Source: Gryganskiella cystojenkinii
Lineage: Eukaryota; Mortierellomycota; Mortierellomycetes; Mortierellales; Mortierellaceae
Length of the DNA stretch: 12,003 nt
NCBI GenBank assembly: GCA_015852425.1
Contig: JAAAIG010000800.1
Coordinates: 1 to 12,003 of the forward strand
Direction of reading: 5' to 3'
The notes beneath the pieces were generated by a model. That model ran no database searches. It was not told the origin of the DNA and saw nothing but the letters and a program-made list of their open reading frames with translations. Shown in pieces: positions 9,083 through 12,003 of this stretch (position 1 is its first letter; every line of letters starts with the position of its first letter). Position numbers and translations under genes: made by a program.

Positions 9083-11610
9083 CTAGTCCTTGGGCCAGAG
9101 CTTCAACGTTTGAAAATCCGTGATGATTTCCCTCAGGCTCGCCTCGGTCAGTTTTGGATGTTCATATTGGAATCCGGTTGAGGTACAGATCTTGGAGCCA
9201 TCGATTGACAAATCCTTGATAAAGAGGGACTCCTTGTCAAGGTATGGAGTCAGAGGCGAGTTCTTGATATCTTGGCTCTTGAGGAGTTGGTACCAGGGTC
9301 CCATATGAAGGTCATTGGATTCCTCGACGGCTTCCTCGGCATCGTTTTTCTATTGTCAGATAGAAGAAAATGTTTGAGTTGGGGTGGAAATTCAACAAAG
9401 CTAGATAATCCCCAAAGATATAATATGTTTTTTTTTTTTTTTTTTACCTCAGCGTCGTTCGAGAAAGCAATACCCTTGTACTCGGTCGCGATGCCGAAGA
9501 TGGAACGAATATGGGTATTGATCGCCTCCTGGTCAGACTGGTTCTCATCAGCAAGATTGAAGATGATCTTTCCGCCACCCTTGTCTGGGTTATCGGATCC
9601 CACGTACCAGTTGGCGCTGTGCCAGATCGCCCGGACGACATCTTGAACATGGACCGTGTTGATCTTGCGTTCACCATCCCAGAGTAATTCCATCGTCTTT
9701 TTTTCCTGCTGGTAAACACGCCCACAAATCAACCTTGGTGCTGTCAGATGAAGACAAAGAAAATAAAAAGGGGGTGAGGTGTCAATTACAAAGTTCGTTC
9801 GCACGGACAGTTCGATTCGCGTCCAAAAAGGGAAAGAGAAAAAAATGCGCAAAGAAAACCGACAAAAATGACTCTGTGCGTGCATGCGTGTGGTTGTTTG
9901 CCCTCGAAAAAATTTGGCTTTTTTTTCTTCCCGTTCAACAATGTGGTTCTAGGGGAGTGGTACTGAAGTATGAAAAGGGTTGGGGCGTTCAACTTACTCA
10001 GTCCAGTCAATGATCCAATTCCATAGACAAGTGCTGGGCGGACAATAACCAAGTTCAATCTAAGGAACGAAAGCATGTCAAAAGGCATCATGTTGTGTTA
10101 GTGACAAAGTGACATGTATTCAAAAGATTGGTTCTAGACCCCGCGTGATGAACATCATTCTTACCCTGGCATGTTGAGGAGTTCTTCGTCGACCTTGAGT
10201 TTAGCTTCAGCCAAGGCGGTAAATGGAGCTGTCGTTGAGTCCTCTTTGCAAGGAGTCTATCAAATCGATCCATGTGGAGCGTAATTCAAGATCAAAACCT
10301 AAATCTCTGTGACACTGATGAAAACCTAATTGATACTTTCACCAAACCAGAACGATGACCTACAGCTGTGCTCTGATAGACATCTCCTGTTGAAACTTGA
10401 ACAAAGACCTTGACATTCCTCTTGACAGCTTCCTTTGCACAGTTGATTGATAGCTTGTAGATTCGGTCATTGTATATCTAAAAGGACAAGTAAAACAGGA
10501 CAATATTATTGTCGTTAGTATATGGGAATGCAAATCAAGGAATGAGGAAGGAGTACGAAGGGGTCGTGCCTTTTTTTTGCCTTCTTGTGTATCAGACTCA
10601 TTTGCCGAGGGTCGCACAAGGGATGGATTGTGTTCACTAGTTCACGGACCAACTTCTTTCCCTCAAGTTAACCACAAGGGTGTGACGTGTCTTCCGAATG
10701 AATCCCCCTTCAGTCAAGGCACAATGAAATCAGAAAAAAAAGACTCTGCCCTACTTCGTTTCGAAGTGAGACTCTCATTGGAGTGCTGTTGTCGATGAAT
10801 GTAACAGATTCATTGCCGAGGCTTTGGATCGTTCAGTCATGTTGAACAAAGGAAATAGGGGGATGAGAAAAAAAGTAGAAAAAGAACAAAAGAGGACAAC
10901 CTTCCCGGAAAGTAATCGCAACCACATACTCTTTCGCAATGGGACTGTTCAGAAAGGCATTGTTTCCCTTTTCTTTCCTCTCACATACACACTCTGTGCC
11001 TCCCTCCCCCTTTTTTTCTGATCGTTCCAACGAGATCTTTCCCATTTCCTTTTGTTATGCAATCCCGTCGAACCATCCTTTTGTCCATGTTCGAGCACCC
11101 CCTGACAAAAAACCATTTGTGTGCTCCATGCAGGAAATGCAATTAAGTAAAGTACAAGCAACTTGGTAAACAAATTGAAAACAAAACAAAAACAAAAAAA
11201 AAGGTGTGCGTTTACCTCGGCTGGCTGAGAAAGCTTTGTTTCCGATGCCAGGTTGATCACATAGTCGAATGATGATTTGTCGGCGCGCTCAAAGATCTTT
11301 TCGAATTTGTCTGGGGGGACTATACCAACAAAACAAAAGGTGAAGCGATTAGTACCTTTTTCGTAAATCTGTTACTCGCTACCTTTCATCGCGTTCACAC
11401 GAACTTACTCAACGTGGAGAGATCACCCTGGACAAAGTCAACCTTTGTGAACGCACTTTTGAAGCGCTCGTTAAGGAACGCGGTCTGGGGCAGGACCTTG
11501 TCGACGACGCGAATCTCACCTGCGAGACCGTTTTCGACCAGATGTGCCACCAAATTCCGTCCAATAAAGCCTACGCCACCAAGGACAAGGACCGTGGGTT
11601 GTGGTGCCAT
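9083..11610 (-). CDS. Atypical extended SDR, NAD-dependent epimerase/dehydratase-like (7 exons)
   Basis: Exons are 11610-11409, 11319-11216, 10477-10364, 10256-10165, 10059-9998, 9740-9448 and 9349-9083. Introns are 89, 738, 107, 105, 257 and 98 bp. The joined product is 377 residues and all phases agree. The N-terminus is a Rossmann fold: VLVLGGVGFIG carries G11-x-x-G14-x-x-G17. The second strand ends in D37 (RVVD), which favours NAD(H) over NADP(H). Then come the DYVINLASETK strand (86-96), VFVQVSTGDVY (126-136, Ser/Thr motif), and LNLVIVRPALVYGIGSLTG in the middle. INTVHVQDVVRAIWH and the C-terminal substrate part follow. This is the layout of extended SDRs (epimerase or 3-beta-HSD type). 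The YxxxK motif is not intact: K159 is present, but Leu155 sits where the catalytic Tyr should be. The substrate is unknown. I recall uncharacterised homologues in animals and protists but cannot confirm them here. No membrane segment or presequence is evident. The first ATG at 11610 gives a Rossmann strand of normal length. Confidence 0.92.
9428..9445 (-). repeat. A18 homopolymer directly after the dehydrogenase intron 6 donor
   Basis: On the gene strand GAG is followed by GT, eighteen A, then CATATTATAT. The run starts at donor position +3, just as in SelO intron 2. On the plus strand it is a T18 run. Confidence 0.85.
9741..9997 (-). other. Intron 5 of the dehydrogenase gene (257 bp)
   Basis: The donor is GTAAGT and the acceptor is TCTGACAG after a pyrimidine-rich stretch. 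It joins GSLTGL to TPRLICG in phase 1. It is over twice the usual length here, contains several T and A runs, and I see no gene inside it. Confidence 0.8.
10478..11215 (-). other. Unusually long intron 2 of the dehydrogenase gene (738 bp)
   Basis: The donor is GTAAAC at 11215 and the acceptor is CTTTTAG at 10480-10478, with a strong ATACTAACG branch site about 40 bp before it. The protein is continuous across it (SQPAE then IYNDR), so no exon is missing. The interior has no convincing coding frame on either strand, no transposon ends that I can see and no clear snoRNA boxes. It is rich in A and T runs with scattered short hairpins (for example 10753-10767). Confidence 0.8.
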
Positions 11611-12003
11611 GTTCTTTTTATGCTGTGTGTCTTTTAAATGGTTCGTTTGCCAATATTTTTTTTCTTCTTCTGAACTTGCTGCTCACAAAAAAAGGTGTCG
11701 ATCCTGTTCAAGTAGTTGCTGTTTGAGATCGCGATGTCAGGTACCAGAGAGAAATATTTGCCTTTAAGCTGGGGTATGCGAGGATGGGTATGCAGGTGTA
11801 GGATACAAAATCGAAAACTGGAAGGTGGATCGAAATAATGTCTATGAAGGGGAGGTTGGAGAAGGAAAGGAAAGGAAGAAAAGGTCAAGCAAAGAAAAGT
11901 AAGAACAGAAGAAGAAGAAAGAGAGTGGAGAAGAAATGTAACGGTTGCTTAAATACTCGGGAAGAGGAGGAAGGTTGCTTGCACAGGCAATTAGCCAAAA
12001 AAA
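11611..12003 (-). promoter_or_regulatory. Upstream region of the dehydrogenase gene
   Basis: These 393 bp lie upstream of the start codon at 11610. On the gene strand a TATTTAAG element at 11955-11948 is a TATA candidate, followed by a long pyrimidine-rich tract (about 11945-11840), as in a fungal transcription start zone. This implies a leader of about 300 nt, possibly with an unrecognised 5' intron. An 84-codon minus-strand frame at 11888-11634 is low complexity, matches no family, and is not called. The window ends in a run of seven A. Confidence 0.45.

Noticed and set aside
10753..10805. Two adjacent small hairpins (10753-10767, 10771-10784) followed by an ACA at 10803, like a tiny H/ACA RNA
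   Set aside because: Stems are only 4-6 bp, there is no clear H box, and the match is on the strand opposite the host gene.
11060..11080. A GGTTCGA-like T-loop sequence on the minus strand within dehydrogenase intron 2
   Set aside because: The flanking bases do not form a five-pair T stem, and no anticodon or acceptor stem could be found.
10949..11260. A 103-codon minus-strand frame starting MINLASETK
   Set aside because: Only its first part is real coding sequence (part of dehydrogenase exon 2); the rest reads through intron 2.
11634..11888. An 84-codon minus-strand frame upstream of the dehydrogenase start
   Set aside because: It is proline/serine-rich low complexity from a pyrimidine-rich leader, with no family signature and no splice evidence joining it to the gene.

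Overview
The window looks like nuclear DNA of an early-diverging filamentous fungus, most likely Mucoromycota close to Mortierellaceae. The evidence is short GT-AG introns with TACTAAC/TACTAAT-like branch sites, pyrimidine-rich leaders, two nuclear genes for mitochondrial proteins, a type III glutamine synthetase, and an F-box/leucine-rich protein of the kind expanded in that group. The taxonomic call is inference. No mobile element, tRNA, rRNA or CRISPR array was seen.

Six protein genes alternate strictly in strand. In order they are: (1) the 3' end of a glutamine synthetase type III gene (+, 1-471, cut by the window edge); (2) mitochondrial ribosomal protein bL27m (-, 811-1893, 3 exons); (3) an acidic / RGG / lysine-rich protein resembling the fungal DUF2011 family (+, 2232-3888, 4 exons); (4) the protein AMPylase SelO/Fmp40 (-, 3988-6553, 3 exons); (5) an intronless F-box/LRR-like protein (+, 6742-8775); (6) an atypical extended short-chain dehydrogenase (-, 9083-11610, 7 exons). 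I rebuilt the spliced genes by hand. Every proposed intron has GT and AG ends, the phases agree at every junction, and the joined proteins match family motifs across the junctions.

The alternation gives two divergent promoter regions (1894-2231 and 6554-6741) and three convergent 3' ends (472-810, 3889-3987, 8776-9082). The 6554-6741 region has a TATA-like element facing each way. The 1894-2231 region carries a CACGTG E-box and a CCAAT box. The genes form no pathway or operon. The only functional link I see is mitochondrial: bL27m acts in mitoribosomes and SelO is a mitochondrial AMPylase.

I found no clearly new multi-gene system. The points most worth a second look are: nested in-frame starts in SelO that could give mitochondrial and cytosolic forms; a short-chain dehydrogenase without the catalytic tyrosine; the RGG tail on the DUF2011-like protein; two introns whose donor is GT followed directly by 13 or 18 adenines; a 43/45-identical tandem repeat in the F-box gene; and unusually long introns in bL27m (442 bp) and the dehydrogenase (738 bp).
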